The translations under genes and the position numbers were made by a program. Under the pieces are notes generated by a model. That model saw nothing but the letters and a program-made list of their open reading frames with translations, ran no database searches and was not told the origin of the DNA. Source: Acidobacteriota bacterium (GTDB lineage Bacteria; Acidobacteriota; Terriglobia; UBA7540). Taken from it: a DNA stretch of 9,810 bases. This document shows positions 1-6,514 of the stretch, piece after piece. The stretch lies in contig JAJYNF010000243.1 in the NCBI GenBank assembly GCA_021786455.1, positions 1-9,810 on the forward strand, read 5' to 3'. The stretch's first letter is position 1, and each line of letters starts with the position of its first letter.

Positions 1-1138
1 CCTTCGCGGTGAGCTCGATGTCGTCGGCGAGCGGCAGCGAGCGGTGCATGGCCAAAACCACGCGAGCAGGCCTGGAGGCCAACGCAAACGATTTTGCGGA
101 TTCTTCCATGGCTCTCGCCGGCGAGAGGCGTCGAACTTGAATTCTTCCTTCCACCTGGATGCCGTCCGCTTCGAGGTCCTGGCGCAACAATTCGGCAAGG
201 AGCCGAGGCGGATTTTGAATGGCGATCGTCTGATCAAATTCCGGAGCGCCGGCGGGAATCTGGCCATAAACGTGAAGCGTCGTCGAGCCTGGGGCGCGAT
301 CAATTTGGACATTTGACGGGTCGTCGCGACCAACCGTTTCGAGTTCATTTCTGATTCGGTAACCGCCATCCACCGGCTCAAGCCACACCCGGGCTTTCTC
401 GCCGGCTTCCGGGGCGGGATCCACGCGCAGCAGCAGCTCATTGTCGTTGAAGACGAGCGCCGTGACGGGCGCGCCGTATCCCCACACCAGGTCGCCTACG
501 GCCCAGTCCGAGGGATACGGTTCATCCACAAAATAACGATCATCCGCGATGAGATTCCCCGTAATCTCACGAACCCCGCGCGCGGTCACCTGATTGGCCA
601 AGTCCTTAATGGCGGCGAGCGAGGCGGCGGGATTCCGCGGCGTGATAGGGCCGGCATAAGGCAACACTCGGCTGGTGGCAAAATTGGCGTCGCCACGGCC
701 CACGAGATACACGTTTCCGACACGCCCTTGGGCATCGGGCGGGCGGGAAGCTTCAACCGTGGTGAGAAACGTGAAATCCGGCCCTAGCTTTTCGAGCGCC
801 GTGGCCAGCGTGAAAAGCTTGAGGTTAGAAGCAGGCTGGAACAAATGGTGGGCATGGAGGGAGCAGAGGAGCTTGCCGCCCGGCAGTTGAACCGCTTCCA
901 CCCCCCAAAAGCCCAGTCGCCCCGGCGATTGACGAACGATGGCCTGAATCTGACGGTCCAGCCGGTTGGGCTTTGGGGCGGCGTGGACGAGCGAAACGGC
1001 CAGCGCCGTGGCCGCGACCCACTGGATGAGGGTCGCGCTTCGCCGCGTTCGCCCGAAGGGCCGTTTGGGGTCGGGGGTAACGCCAATGGCCGCGCAACGG
1101 ATCGCGCTCGGCGCAAAGCGGTCCCCCTCTCGCCTCAC
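1..1138 (-). CDS. dacB: D-alanyl-D-alanine carboxypeptidase/endopeptidase, PBP4 (peptidase S13) family, 3' end cut by window edge
   Basis: Penicillin-binding serine peptidase that removes the terminal D-Ala of peptidoglycan stem peptides, or cuts D-Ala-mDAP cross-links, in the periplasm. I translated the minus strand by hand from a GTG at 1138 and found 379 uninterrupted codons to the window edge. There is an Arg-rich N-terminus, then a signal-like hydrophobic stretch (residues about 36-54, ending VHAAPKPN). The catalytic SxxK box is PASNLK with Ser104 and Lys107, followed by LATALEKLG as usual for S13. The family segment YGAPVTALVFNDN is at about 221-233. The last residues, HRSLPLADDIELTAK, normally sit directly before the SxN motif, so SxN and KTG lie beyond position 1. 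The start is GTG because no in-frame ATG occurs near the 5' end; GGAAG lies 8 nt upstream. The GTG overlaps the hemB stop as GTGA, implying translational coupling. The long N-terminal extension before the signal is unusual. Confidence 0.93.
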   Translation of the reverse strand, partial: MRREGDRFAPSAIRCAAIGVTPDPKRPFGRTRRSATLIQWVAATALAVSLVHAAPKPNRLDRQIQAIVRQSPGRLGFWGVEAVQLPGGKLLCSLHAHHLFQPASNLKLFTLATALEKLGPDFTFLTTVEASRPPDAQGRVGNVYLVGRGDANFATSRVLPYAGPITPRNPAASLAAIKDLANQVTARGVREITGNLIADDRYFVDEPYPSDWAVGDLVWGYGAPVTALVFNDNELLLRVDPAPEAGEKARVWLEPVDGGYRIRNELETVGRDDPSNVQIDRAPGSTTLHVYGQIPAGAPEFDQTIAIQNPPRLLAELLRQDLEADGIQVEGRIQVRRLSPARAMEESAKSFALASRPARVVLAMHRSLPLADDIELTAK

Positions 1139-2109
1139 CATCCGAGCTTCCGCGCCATTTCTTTAGCGAAGTAGGTAAGAATAATATCCGCGCCGGCGCG
1201 CTGGATGGAAACCAGCGATTCCAAAATCACCCGCTCGCGGTCCACCCATCCGGCACGCGCCGCGGCCTCAATCATGGAGAACTCGCCGCTCACCTGATAA
1301 GCGGCGATGGGCACGTCAAAGGTACGGCGGGCCAACGCGATAATGTCAAGATAGGGCAGCGCCGGCTTGACCATGATGATGTCCGCGCCTTCTTCGATGT
1401 CCATCGCCATCTCTCGCAGCGCCTCGCGCTGGTTGGCCGGATCCATTTGGTAACTCTTGCGGTCGCCGAATTTGGGGGCGGAATCGGCGGCCTCGCGGAA
1501 GGGCCCATAGAACGCGGATGCGTATTTGGCCGAATAGGCGAGGATCGGCGTTTGAGTGTAACCGCGCTGGTCGAGTTCGCGGCGAATGCGGCCCACGCGC
1601 CCATCCATCATGTCCGAGGGCGCCACAATGTCCGCGCCCGCTTCGACCTGAGTGATGGCGGTTTTCGCCAGCAGCTCCAGCGTCGAATCGTTGTCCACTT
1701 CGCCGTTTTTGACCAGGCCGCAGTGACCGTGGCTGGTGTATTCGTCCAGGCAAAGGTCGCAAATGACCACCACGTCCGGCAGCGATTTTTTCACCGCCCG
1801 CACCGCCCGCTGCACGATGCCGTTGGGATCGTAAGCGCCCGAGCCCACTTCGTCTTTCTTTTCGGGTATGCCAAAGAGAATGACCGCGGGAACTCCGGCA
1901 TCGTAGGCGCTTTGACATTCCTCAACCAGCAAGTCCACCGACCAGCGATAATTTCCGGGCATGGAGCGGATTTCTTCTTTGACGCCGCTGCCCGGACAAA
2001 CAAACAGCGGATAGATGAACGAGCGAGCCGATAAACGGGTTTCCGCCACCAACCGGCGCAAAGTCTCCGTGCGCCTTAGCCTTCGGGGGCGATGAATCGG
2101 AAAAGACAT
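1135..2109 (-). CDS. hemB: Delta-aminolevulinic acid dehydratase (porphobilinogen synthase)
   Basis: Cytoplasmic enzyme that condenses two 5-aminolevulinate molecules into porphobilinogen, the first common tetrapyrrole step leading to heme. The 324 residues match the family's usual length. The two Schiff-base lysines are visible: Lys195 in YSAKYASAFYGPFR and Lys248 in MVKPALPYLD. The metal loop at about 117-131 reads CDLCLDEYTSHGHCG. It keeps the first and third zinc cysteines (Cys120, Cys130), but the middle position is Asp122, so it mixes the zinc-type and magnesium-type patterns. The frame is open to an ATG at 2226, but that start would overlap lptD and add 39 unrelated residues. I chose ATG 2109 because GGAG lies 7 nt upstream and family similarity begins there (IHRPRRLRR). 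It is the middle gene of lptD-hemB-dacB, 40 bp after lptD and overlapping dacB by 4 bp. Confidence 0.97.
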   Translation of the reverse strand: MSFPIHRPRRLRRTETLRRLVAETRLSARSFIYPLFVCPGSGVKEEIRSMPGNYRWSVDLLVEECQSAYDAGVPAVILFGIPEKKDEVGSGAYDPNGIVQRAVRAVKKSLPDVVVICDLCLDEYTSHGHCGLVKNGEVDNDSTLELLAKTAITQVEAGADIVAPSDMMDGRVGRIRRELDQRGYTQTPILAYSAKYASAFYGPFREAADSAPKFGDRKSYQMDPANQREALREMAMDIEEGADIIMVKPALPYLDIIALARRTFDVPIAAYQVSGEFSMIEAAARAGWVDRERVILESLVSIQRAGADIILTYFAKEMARKLGW

Positions 2110-2116
2110 ACCCTTG

Positions 2117-2120
2117 CTCC
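2117..2120 (-). promoter_or_regulatory. Shine-Dalgarno GGAG deciding the hemB start
   Basis: On the minus strand GGAG is followed by seven bases and then ATG at 2109. This is the best ribosome site near the 5' end of hemB and supports the 324-residue form over the longer frame that begins inside lptD. Confidence 0.65.
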
Positions 2121-2149
2121 GTGCAACACGGCGAGATGAGACGAGCTTG

Positions 2150-4555
2150 TCAAAACAATCTTTCCCGCGACCTAAAGTTTCCAAACGTACCGATGTTGGC
2201 AAACGAGATGGCCGCTCGGAATTCATTTTCGCGCCGCAGCGGGCCTAAATCAAATCGTCGATACTCGAACGCAAGGCTGAAGCAGCCAAAGTTGTAGCTG
2301 GCTTGACTCACCACTTGTTCCGCGACGTGCTGCGCGAAGTTGTAATCCAACCCCAACGCTCCGGTCAAGCCTTTGTGGTTCGGCTTGCCGTAAGTAGCCA
2401 AGGCGCGCAGCATGTTGAAGGAGGGCAGCTTGGAGAGCGGGGTTGGAAGCGTCTGCGTGATCAGGGGAGGCAGCGACGCGGTGCGGTTGATGAAGAAATC
2501 GGTGAGTTGCAAACCAAACGACTTGCGGTGAATCCCCGAGGTAATTCCGGCGTTGAGCACTCCGCCGCCGCTCGGGTCAAGGTCGGCGCGCAGCTCGGTG
2601 TCGTAATTGGAAAACGGGGCGATCTTCAGCACCGAGACCAGCGGAGAGAGATGCCGGCCGTTCGGCAAGCCGAAGGCGAATCCGGTCAATGCGAGCGTCG
2701 GCTGGATGGCCTCGACGGTCCCGGGCGGCAGCGCTCCGCCGAAGGTGGGGTCGAAATAATAGACCTGAGCCAGCCGCCAGGAAATCAAATCGCGCGCCTG
2801 GGGTGGATTCCCCGAATTGCCGGAGGCATCTTTGCGGACCAGAATCGTATTGGTCAGCGAATAATCAATCTCATTGGTTTCGGTCAGCACGTCCAAACTA
2901 TCAAAGCGGACAATATCAAGGATATCCTGCGGGTCGCTCGCGCGAACCAAGCGATAGCGGATGTCCGGCTGGATGACGTGCTTGAAGCGATAACCGAAGT
3001 GGGGCTTGGAAAACACTTTCTCGAAGGATGGCGGCCGGAAGTCCACCGAAATTTCTCCCAAAAGTCGCGTCAAAGGACTTTGGTCGGGCTTGAGACTTGT
3101 GCCGTAATGCGTGACGCGGGCGCTGACTTTCGGGGTGACGTGAAACCCCGCAAAGGATTTTATCCGCAGGGTTAGCTGCGGGTGGAAGTCCAGCCGGTCG
3201 GAGAAGTCCGGCGTGCGGAAGCCTGGCTCATCCCGCGAGACACCGGCCGCCGAGCCCGAAAACGAAAAATAAAGAGGTGAATTTTTGATCTGCTGGTCAA
3301 TTCCAGAGAATGAAAAAGACGGCCACCTGTTGATCACCACGGAGTTGGTGGGCGTTTGGGCGCTTAAAAAATTCTGGTAGCGCGAAGCGTCAAAGTTAAT
3401 GCTGTAGGCGCCAAAGTTCTTGGTGGCAAACGCATCCTGATGAGCCTCTGAGCTGACCGCTTCCGCAAAGTTGGGTGAAAACGCCAGGCGGAAGGCAAGC
3501 GAATTAACGTAATCCACGTTCAGGACGCCGCGGAAGCCGTCCCATAAGTTTTCATCCTCGCCCTTGGCCTCGACGCTATTGCCGGGAGCCCGGTTTTGCC
3601 GCAACGGGCCGCTGCCCCGGTCGTTCACGCCAAAGTAGTTGACGTTAAGAAAGCTGTCTTCGCTCGGCCGCGCGCGGAGCCGCGCCATCCGCGCCAGACC
3701 CCGAATGCTGTAGTTCTCCAATCCCAGGGTCAAATCCGCGCTGGGATTGATGACCCAAAAAAACGAGTCACCCAAAATCACGCCCTTCTGCGAGGAGTCG
3801 CCGACCGTAGGCAGGAGAAATCCGGTTCGCCGCGGAGCGCGTTGGATGGAGGTGATCATGACCGGCAAATAGAGCGCGGGCAGGCGCAAGAAATGGATCA
3901 CCGCATTGTGAGTGACCACCTTGTCGTTCACCTCGACGTGTGCCTTGGAGGTCGTGATGGCCCAACCTCGGCACGGACGCTTGCAGGTGGTTACCCGTCC
4001 ATGATCGAGAATGTAGTCTGATTCGTTCAAGCGCACCACCTTTTGGGCGCGGAAATAAAATGGGCTCGAAGTCTGAAGCACGCCCGCGCGCGGACGGAGC
4101 CGCGGATGGACATAGCCGCTGGCGCGGTAAAAGGAGCCGCGCCCGGTCGCCACGTTGTAGCGGGCTCGCTGAGCTTCCAAATGTGCTTCGGGCGAAGTGA
4201 ATGTCACGTGGCCAGTAGCCGTGATTTCGCCCGTGGCTGAATTATAGGTTGCCTGGTCGGCAGTCACCTTCGTCCCCTCGTAGTTGACCTCGACGTGCCC
4301 TTCCAAGTCGTAAGCTCCCTTTTGAATGGTTTCGGATTGGGCGCGGATCTCGAGCTGAGGCGGCCGCTTCGTCCTCGTTGCCGGGCGTAAAGACGGCTGA
4401 GCGGTGGCAACGCTCGAGACGGCCAACAACAGTCCCGCGAGCGGCAACCATCGCCACGGCCGATTCAGCGAATTCTGAAGGCGAAAAGCCGCGCCGTCCA
4501 TTGAAGACCAGAAACGTGCCATTCTACTCGAAATCGCTTCAGCCTTCCGCTTCAT
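2150..4555 (-). CDS. lptD: LPS-assembly protein LptD (OstA/Imp), outer-membrane LPS translocon
   Basis: Outer-membrane beta-barrel that, with LptE, inserts lipopolysaccharide into the outer leaflet. After an ATG at 4555 (801 residues) there is a long charged lead, then a signal peptide (RPWRWLPLAGLLLAVSSVATA, cut near residue 52). An OstA/LptA-like jellyroll follows at about 70-150, with repeated patterns such as YDLEGHVEVNYEGTKVTAD. The barrel domain begins with TTCKRPCRGW (Cys191, Cys195) and LPALYLPVMITSIQRAPRRTGFLLP, which is typical of the family. The C-terminus ends in Phe (NIGTFGNFRSRERLF), as outer-membrane barrels usually do. Only one Cys (about 758) lies near the C-terminus, where E. 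coli has an adjacent pair. The start is uncertain: ATGs at 4624, 4555, 4522 and 4501 share the frame. The 4624 start would run into the divergent gene, and 4501 gives the most normal signal peptide. None has a strong Shine-Dalgarno site. First gene of the minus-strand operon. Confidence 0.95.
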   Translation of the reverse strand: MKRKAEAISSRMARFWSSMDGAAFRLQNSLNRPWRWLPLAGLLLAVSSVATAQPSLRPATRTKRPPQLEIRAQSETIQKGAYDLEGHVEVNYEGTKVTADQATYNSATGEITATGHVTFTSPEAHLEAQRARYNVATGRGSFYRASGYVHPRLRPRAGVLQTSSPFYFRAQKVVRLNESDYILDHGRVTTCKRPCRGWAITTSKAHVEVNDKVVTHNAVIHFLRLPALYLPVMITSIQRAPRRTGFLLPTVGDSSQKGVILGDSFFWVINPSADLTLGLENYSIRGLARMARLRARPSEDSFLNVNYFGVNDRGSGPLRQNRAPGNSVEAKGEDENLWDGFRGVLNVDYVNSLAFRLAFSPNFAEAVSSEAHQDAFATKNFGAYSINFDASRYQNFLSAQTPTNSVVINRWPSFSFSGIDQQIKNSPLYFSFSGSAAGVSRDEPGFRTPDFSDRLDFHPQLTLRIKSFAGFHVTPKVSARVTHYGTSLKPDQSPLTRLLGEISVDFRPPSFEKVFSKPHFGYRFKHVIQPDIRYRLVRASDPQDILDIVRFDSLDVLTETNEIDYSLTNTILVRKDASGNSGNPPQARDLISWRLAQVYYFDPTFGGALPPGTVEAIQPTLALTGFAFGLPNGRHLSPLVSVLKIAPFSNYDTELRADLDPSGGGVLNAGITSGIHRKSFGLQLTDFFINRTASLPPLITQTLPTPLSKLPSFNMLRALATYGKPNHKGLTGALGLDYNFAQHVAEQVVSQASYNFGCFSLAFEYRRFDLGPLRRENEFRAAISFANIGTFGNFRSRERLF

Positions 4556-4566
4556 TCTGATAAGAT
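4538..4566 (+). promoter_or_regulatory. Candidate extended -10 promoter for the zinc-ribbon/RDD gene
   Basis: TTCAGC (4538-4543), a 17-bp gap, then TGA-TAAGAT (4558-4566) make a weak -35 with an extended -10. Transcription would start near 4573 and give a leader of about 38 nt carrying AGGAGG. The site overlaps the 5' end of the longer lptD forms. That would favour a shorter lptD start if both are active. Confidence 0.35.
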
Positions 4567-4610
4567 GGCTTGGGGTTGGATGGCCGTTGCAAGGAGGGCG
4601 AAACTCTGCT

Positions 4611-5654
4611 GTGACATGCCCCAAATGCGGCTTCGTCAGTTTTTCCGGACTATCCCAATGTAAGAAGTGCGGTTACCGGTTTGTGTCGGTGCCGCGGGGA
4701 GTTCGCTCTGACGTTATCGGCGAGCCGGAAGCGCCAGAAAGCCTTTCCAGCGCGCCTGCGACACCCTCCGGCCATAACGAAGCGTCGGGGGCCGGACGGC
4801 GCCAAACGAACGACTGGCAGGACGAAGTAGCCGCTCGATTGGACGGCTATCGCCGACGTCACGAGCGATTGCGTGGCAAAAGCGATTCGGACCAGAACCT
4901 CGACTTCGATTTCGGCGCGCCGGAACCCGCCTCCAGCCATCCTCACTCCAGCCAGCAGAATTTCCCTCGCCCCGCCCTGTCGTCTCCGCCCCTCCCGCCA
5001 GACAACGCGGGAGCGGAAGAATTTTTCGCTCCCGAACCTTCACCCGAGTCAGACGAACTCGACCAGATTTCGGGCTCTCCCCGCGCCCTGGAGGATCTCC
5101 CTCAGCCGGCCGAATCAGCCGAACGGCCGGTGGAGATCATTCTTGAAGCCCACCCTTCACCTTCCGAGCAGGTATCGTTGGCTGGCGGGCTTGAAAGCGG
5201 GAACGCGGTGGCACCGCTCGGCCAGCGTTTTCTCGCTGCCATCCTCGATACGGTGGTGCTTTGCGCCTCGGGCGGACTGTTTGCGCTGATCTTTTGGCGA
5301 GCGGGGGGGCGGCTCCAGAAAACCCCACTCGATGTTGCGGTGGCAGGATTCATCGCTTCATTTTTTACTTTTGTTTATTTTACCGCTTTCACGTTTTTCA
5401 CCGCTGCAACGCCAGGACTTGCTGCCATGGGCCTGGAGGTTCGGGCGTTGCATGGCAGTCCTCCGAGCCTGCGTGATTCTTTCTGGCGCGGAGTCGGATA
5501 TCTCGTTTCACTTTTCCCGCTTATGCTGGGGTTCATATGGGCCTTGGTGGATAGCGACGGCCTCACTTGGCACGATCGCATGTCAGAGACTTTCATCGCC
5601 AGCGCGGAAACAACCGATTCCCAGGATACGGCGGCCCCTCCCGACGCCCTATGA
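4611..5654 (+). CDS. Zinc-ribbon and RDD-domain integral membrane protein
   Basis: Three regions are visible in 347 residues. The N-terminus is a compact zinc ribbon, CPKC (Cys3, Cys6) then CKKC (Cys17, Cys20). Residues about 30-195 are a low-complexity Pro/Ser/Glu linker with a short charged stretch (DEVAARLDGYRRRHERLRGK). Residues about 201-330 form an RDD domain with three hydrophobic segments (about 208-228, 242-264, 295-313). Its name-giving residues are visible: Arg206 in LGQRF, Asp213 in ILD, and Asp322 in WHDRMS. RDD proteins are inner-membrane proteins of mostly unknown role; some have been proposed to work in ion transport. The start GTG 4611 comes right before the first Cys pair; AGGAGG lies at 4592-4597, 13 nt upstream, which is rather far. 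A TTG at 4587 is in frame but lies upstream of that site. The gene is divergent from lptD. The family call is firm, the function unknown. Confidence 0.9.
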   Translation: MTCPKCGFVSFSGLSQCKKCGYRFVSVPRGVRSDVIGEPEAPESLSSAPATPSGHNEASGAGRRQTNDWQDEVAARLDGYRRRHERLRGKSDSDQNLDFDFGAPEPASSHPHSSQQNFPRPALSSPPLPPDNAGAEEFFAPEPSPESDELDQISGSPRALEDLPQPAESAERPVEIILEAHPSPSEQVSLAGGLESGNAVAPLGQRFLAAILDTVVLCASGGLFALIFWRAGGRLQKTPLDVAVAGFIASFFTFVYFTAFTFFTAATPGLAAMGLEVRALHGSPPSLRDSFWRGVGYLVSLFPLMLGFIWALVDSDGLTWHDRMSETFIASAETTDSQDTAAPPDAL

Positions 5655-5794
5655 GCCGCTTTGGGCGCGCGCTTTGGACCCGCCTCCTTCAATCGCTAAC
5701 GCATCGGGATCTCCTGCTCTTGGCGGGAGCGTTCGGCGGCACGATGCGACCCACCGCCCTTCCCGCTCGGTTCGAGCAATCACTGGCGGGGTTG

Positions 5795-5803
5795 TGCTAT
5801 ACT
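5795..5803 (+). promoter_or_regulatory. Extended -10 element of a probable leaderless promoter
   Basis: TGC-TATACT is a near-perfect extended -10 (TGn plus 5 of 6 bases of TATAAT). No good -35 stands 16-18 bp upstream, which extended -10 promoters tolerate. Transcription would begin about seven bases downstream, at 5810-5811, exactly at the ATG of the coiled-coil gene. There is no Shine-Dalgarno site before that ATG. Confidence 0.6.
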
Positions 5804-5810
5804 GCGCGGC

Positions 5811-6107
5811 ATGGACATTGAGCGCACCATGCAATTCATTCTTGAGCAGCAGGCGCGGCTGGAAGCCTCGGCTGGCAGACACGACGAGCAAATTGCCCAA
5901 CACACCGAGCAAATCGCCCAGCACTCCGAGCAAATCGCGCGAAACGCGGAGCAGATCGCTGGCCTTGCGGATTTGGTGGGCCGTCTGGCTCAGGCGGAAA
6001 TCCGTTTGGTGGAGCGGATGGAAAAGGTGGAAGACAGTCAGCAACGCCTCTTCACAAGGATGGACCGTTTTATCCAGGGGCTCGAAGGCAACGGTCACCA
6101 AGCCTGA
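5811..6107 (+). CDS. Small coiled-coil protein with tandem heptad repeats
   Basis: I do not recognise a named family. The 98 residues have no signal peptide or membrane segment and look wholly helical. After MDIERTMQFILEQQARLEA come four consecutive seven-residue units of the form EQIAxxx (EQIAQHT, EQIAQHS, EQIARNA, EQIAGLA). Leu/Ile/Val-spaced heptads follow (LVGRLAQAEIRLVERMEKV, then QQRLFTRMDRFIQGL). This is the pattern of an oligomeric coiled coil, so a homo-oligomer or adaptor is likely. Similar short proteins with HxEQIAxxxEQIA repeats occur in several bacterial phyla as hypothetical proteins. The start has no ribosome site but sits at the predicted transcription start of an extended -10, suggesting leaderless translation. 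It has the same direction as the RDD gene, 156 bp upstream, but probably its own promoter. Confidence 0.82.
   Translation: MDIERTMQFILEQQARLEASAGRHDEQIAQHTEQIAQHSEQIARNAEQIAGLADLVGRLAQAEIRLVERMEKVEDSQQRLFTRMDRFIQGLEGNGHQA
5886..5969 (+). repeat. Four tandem 21-bp repeats inside the coiled-coil gene
   Basis: Units at 5886-5906, 5907-5927, 5928-5948 and 5949-5969 each begin GAGCAAAT or GAGCAGAT and code one heptad. The first two units differ at only a few positions and later units diverge, so the array probably grew by unequal recombination or slippage. Confidence 0.85.
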
Positions 6108-6123
6108 ACGCGCTCGATGTGAG

Positions 6124-6195
6124 ACGAGGTTGTAATCCCGCCGCGCCGAACTCTATGCCTGTTGCGAGGTTCGGCGGAGTGGCGGCGCGCCTCGT
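6124..6195. repeat. Large nested inverted repeat, possible dispersed palindromic element
   Basis: Paired arms are ACGAGG (6124-6129) with CCTCGT (6190-6195), CGCCGC (6139-6144) with GCGGCG (6182-6187), and GCCGAAC (6145-6151) with GTTCGGC (6169-6175). The 13-base inner left arm is continuous, the right arm has a 6-base bulge (6176-6181), and the loop is 17 bases. It begins 17 bp after the coiled-coil stop. It could act as a transcript-end structure or belong to a repeated intergenic family. Confidence 0.6.
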
Positions 6196-6256
6196 GTTAG
6201 CCGATGGGCAAAGGCCGCTTCCTCAATCAAAAACTCGGCAAGCGCATGAGCCGAAA

Positions 6257-6280
6257 AGCCAAGCTCGATAAAGCTTGGCT
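6257..6280. repeat. Perfect 9-bp inverted repeat (hairpin)
   Basis: AGCCAAGCT (6257-6265) and AGCTTGGCT (6272-6280) are exact reverse complements around a six-base loop CGATAA. No T-run follows, so it is not a typical terminator. The right arm is also the reverse complement of a copy at 6459-6468. Confidence 0.6.
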
Positions 6281-6514
6281 CGAGAGCCACCGCTCAAAAA
6301 CCGCCTTGTCTGACGTCCGATTTCCCAAAAAAGGCGCTTCACGCGAAGGAACGCTTCCGCCGTAATCGCCCAACTTACTTCGGCGCTTGACCGGCGGATG
6401 GGCTCTCTCCGCGTGAGAAGCAAATTCTCCTGGAGATGTTGAACCAATTCCATGGCAACGAGCCAAGCCCCATGGGTCGAGCTTTCGTGCCTAGGGCAAG
6501 ATGACATGGAAAGC

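Noticed and set aside
1447..2034. 195-residue plus-strand open frame opposite hemB
   Set aside because: hemB on the other strand has all its catalytic motifs; the opposite frame has no recognisable features.
2110..2226. Longer 363-residue form of HemB
   Set aside because: The extra 39 residues do not resemble the family, overlap the lptD 3' end, and the internal ATG at 2109 has a well-placed GGAG.
2303..3175. 290-residue plus-strand open frame opposite lptD
   Set aside because: It is the complement of a GC-rich coding gene with clear LptD content. The translation is Arg/Gln/Gly-rich with no domain, ribosome site or promoter.
5651..5821. Possible 56-residue gene starting at ATGA over the RDD stop
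   Set aside because: The stop/start overlap is tempting and there is a short hydrophobic run, but there is no ribosome site or family, and its end overlaps the better supported coiled-coil start and its promoter.
5332..6135. 267-residue plus-strand open frame across the RDD and coiled-coil genes
   Set aside because: It crosses two supported genes in another frame. Its PSKSPSTPSKS-like stretch is only the out-of-frame reading of the 21-bp repeats.
6223..6507. 94-residue minus-strand open frame in the intergenic region, with two overlapping alternatives
   Set aside because: No ribosome site, no recognisable domain and composition unlike the neighbouring proteins. Several frames being open at once is expected in GC-rich DNA.
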